Shown here: positions 62,788 through 64,000 of the stretch, in pieces | Layout: the number at the start of each line of letters is the position of its first letter | Position numbering within the stretch: the stretch's first letter is position 1 | Assembly (NCBI RefSeq): GCF_002056295.1 | Contig: NZ_CP020100.1 | Span: 504,001 to 568,000 of the forward strand | Length of the DNA stretch: 64,000 nucleotides | Origin: Halopseudomonas phragmitis | GTDB lineage: Bacteria; Pseudomonadota; Gammaproteobacteria; Pseudomonadales; Pseudomonadaceae | Reading direction: 5' to 3' | Notes under the pieces: model-generated | Seen by the model: the letters and a program-made list of their open reading frames with translations, nothing else | What the model was told of the DNA's origin: nothing | The model's database searches: none | Program-made: the position numbers and the translations under genes

Positions 62788-63225
62788 TCACTGAATACTG
62801 ATACGCCGGGGCTGAACCTCCACCCGGCGCTGGATGCTGACATGCAGCACACCATCGCGGCAGCGGGCACTAACCCGTTCCGGATCGATATCGTCAGGCA
62901 GGCTGATAACCCGCCGGAAACGTCCGCTGAAGCGCTCATCAAGATGGCTGTTACGTGATGTGTCGGCTGGATCGTGCACGCTGGGCCGCTCGCCGGAGAG
63001 GGTCAGAACTCCCTTTTCCAAGTGCAACTCCAGCGTCTCTGGCGCCAGGCCAGGCACAAAGGCAAAGATTTCTACAGACTGCGGGGTAACCCCGGTATTG
63101 ATAGCGGGAAACCCGCCGCGTCCCACACCGCGAATGGCCGGTGACCGCTCGAAGGCCTCCTGCATACTGCGCTGCAGGCGATCGAATTCGGCAAACAGGT
63201 CACGCGGAAACAGTGTCTTGTTCAT
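62788..63225 (-). CDS. Hsp20-family small heat-shock protein 1
   Basis: 145 residues from ATG 63225 with AGGAGGAG ~6 bp upstream; the longer frame to 63270 is not supported. N-terminal DLFAEFDRLQRSMQEAFE, then VEIFAFVPGLAPETLELHLE and RCRDGVLHVSIQRRVEVQPR. First gene of the operon, directly behind a sigma-32 promoter. Having three divergent Hsp20 genes in one operon suggests hetero-oligomers. Confidence 0.92.
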   Translation of the reverse strand: MNKTLFPRDLFAEFDRLQRSMQEAFERSPAIRGVGRGGFPAINTGVTPQSVEIFAFVPGLAPETLELHLEKGVLTLSGERPSVHDPADTSRNSHLDERFSGRFRRVISLPDDIDPERVSARCRDGVLHVSIQRRVEVQPRRISIQ

Positions 63226-63292
63226 GACGACTCCTCCTGTGGCTGATAACCAAAACGACAGCAATGACATTCTCGGGATTATCGCGACACTC
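63226..63292 (-). promoter_or_regulatory. candidate ROSE-like RNA thermometer in the Hsp20 leader
   Basis: The ~67-nt leader contains UUGCU (63264-63260) upstream of the SD AGGAGGAG (63238-63231). A U(U/C)GCU box pairing with AGGA through a bulged G is the mark of ROSE thermometers in Hsp20 leaders (established). Pairing geometry here is only inspected by eye. Confidence 0.4.
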
Positions 63293-63299
63293 AGTATTG

Positions 63300-63327
63300 A
63301 TCTAGGGCAAAAGCCATGATTTTCAAG
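63300..63327 (-). promoter_or_regulatory. sigma-32 heat-shock promoter of the Hsp20 operon
   Basis: Minus strand -35 CTTGAAA (63327-63321), 13-bp spacer, -10 CCCTAGAT (63307-63300), against the consensus CTTGAAA-N13/15-CCCCATNT. The -35 is perfect. Start would be near 63292. Confidence 0.75.
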
Positions 63328-63393
63328 CCCCCCTCTCGCACAATCACGCCGCGCCGCCTACCATGCGAACAATCTCCGCACACGGGCTCAATC

Positions 63394-64000
63394 ATGCTGT
63401 TCAAGGAAAAGCTGCTGCTTTCCAACTGCGACTCGGTACGCGGGCTGTCCGGCCCCGAGTGGCGCAAGCGTTTTCTCACCGGCCTGGCCTTTGCCGATGG
63501 AGTGGTGTTGTCACCCAACACGCTGATCGACAATGCCGAAGTGGTTCAAGCCCTGAGCCAGCAGAACGTGATCAAGTACCTCAACGAAGAAGGCAGCGGC
63601 AAACTGGTGATCCGTGGTTTCAACCTCAGCCAGTACACCAGCCTGCTCGATTACTACCAGGCACTGCCGGACAACTTCATTATTTCCAGCCTGCCCGGCG
63701 CACCGAGCAAGGGCCAGCTCAGCAGTCAACAGCAGCGCGAGTTGCTGCAGCGCCTGCAGCGCCTGCAGCAGGCCCTGGGCGAAGTAAAACCCCGACTGGA
63801 AACTCTAGTGCTGGCGCGCGAGAGCCTGCGCGATGAGATTTTTCGCCGGCTCGACAGCCCCGACGCGGTCGGCCAGGTCTTCGAGTCCGATGGCGAACGC
63901 ACACTGTTCATGCTGCGCGGCCAGCAATGCATTTCCCGCTCGGACTGGTACAGCCATGCCCAGGCGTTTTTCCATAGTCGCGGCCAGGACGCCTTCGCCC
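63394..64000 (+). CDS. unknown protein, 3' end beyond window
   Basis: An open frame runs from ATG 63394 to the last base with no stop (202 residues visible). It begins MLFKEKLLLSNCDSVRGLSG, continues GLAFADGVVLSPNTLIDNAE and VIKYLNEEGSGKLVIRGFNL, then has a Gln/Leu-rich coiled segment (~110-130, repeated QRL) and ARESLRDEIFRRLDSPDAVG. No signal peptide or membrane helix. I do not recognise the family. Codon use is like its neighbours, so it is a real gene. Divergent from the Hsp20 operon, whose sigma-32 promoter lies in the gap. Confidence 0.75.
   Translation, partial: MLFKEKLLLSNCDSVRGLSGPEWRKRFLTGLAFADGVVLSPNTLIDNAEVVQALSQQNVIKYLNEEGSGKLVIRGFNLSQYTSLLDYYQALPDNFIISSLPGAPSKGQLSSQQQRELLQRLQRLQQALGEVKPRLETLVLARESLRDEIFRRLDSPDAVGQVFESDGERTLFMLRGQQCISRSDWYSHAQAFFHSRGQDAFA

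Overview
The window looks like chromosomal DNA of a gammaproteobacterium of the Pseudomonadaceae. The DNA is fairly GC-rich and densely coded with many ATGA-type overlaps. Gene content points the same way: an MvaT-type protein, a phrB/MFS light-response-type cluster, PuuC/GabD-type gamma-glutamyl amine catabolism, BCCT transport, a DUF294-exonuclease pair and RbbA-type ABC exporters. I see no rRNA, tRNA, CRISPR array, insertion sequence or prophage core. Genes run off both edges.

Layout. 1-6.3 kb: truncated MFS exporter, alpha/beta hydrolase, a beta-propeller sensor kinase with a LuxR-type response regulator, and an AraC-type regulator. 6.3-12.2 kb: SDR gene divergent from an MFS / chalcone-isomerase-like / FeS photolyase / selO run, with a MerR-type promoter (19-bp spacer) between them. 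12.4-17.3 kb: HlyD, RbbA-like and permease exporter. 17.3-19 kb: redoxin and cytochrome P460 genes divergent from a Cys-rich MarR regulator, with two matching 19-bp operators.

19-35.6 kb is the most coherent block and is read here as an amine catabolic island. A leftward operon carries a class I amidotransferase, PuuC, GabD, a class III transaminase and a soluble chemoreceptor. A rightward operon carries a cytochrome P450 with its own FprA-type reductase and flavodoxin plus a second amidotransferase. A third operon carries a glutamine-synthetase-like ligase and a signal-less binding protein. A TorF porin, a GntR/FCD regulator, a soluble cache sensor and an MFS transporter follow. Three promoters in the island share one element: TTGAAA, 17 bp, TAA(A/G)TT, with an AAACCATAT-type operator in the spacer. 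The cache and MFS genes instead have sigma-54 (-24/-12) promoters. Together this fits P450 attack on a cyclic or secondary amine (pyrrolidine or piperidine are the best guesses), gamma-glutamylation, aldehyde oxidation, deglutamylation, transamination and entry to succinate.

35.7-44.1 kb: EamA exporter, a flavin amine oxidase whose domain order is circularly permuted, a GNAT, a Sir2 deacylase, a CNMP-CBS-DUF294 protein, a DEDDh exonuclease, a BCCT carrier and a 61-residue MvaT-like protein lacking its DNA-binding half. 44.2-48 kb: gamma-glutamyltransferase lipoprotein, amidoligase, gamma-glutamyl hydrolase and a small DUF6916-like protein. 48-61.6 kb: a leftward operon headed by a 3849-residue inverse autotransporter with a pure beta-solenoid passenger, followed by three tail-collar proteins and a GNAT. 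61.9-63.2 kb: three small heat-shock proteins behind a sigma-32 promoter. A partial unknown gene runs off the right edge.
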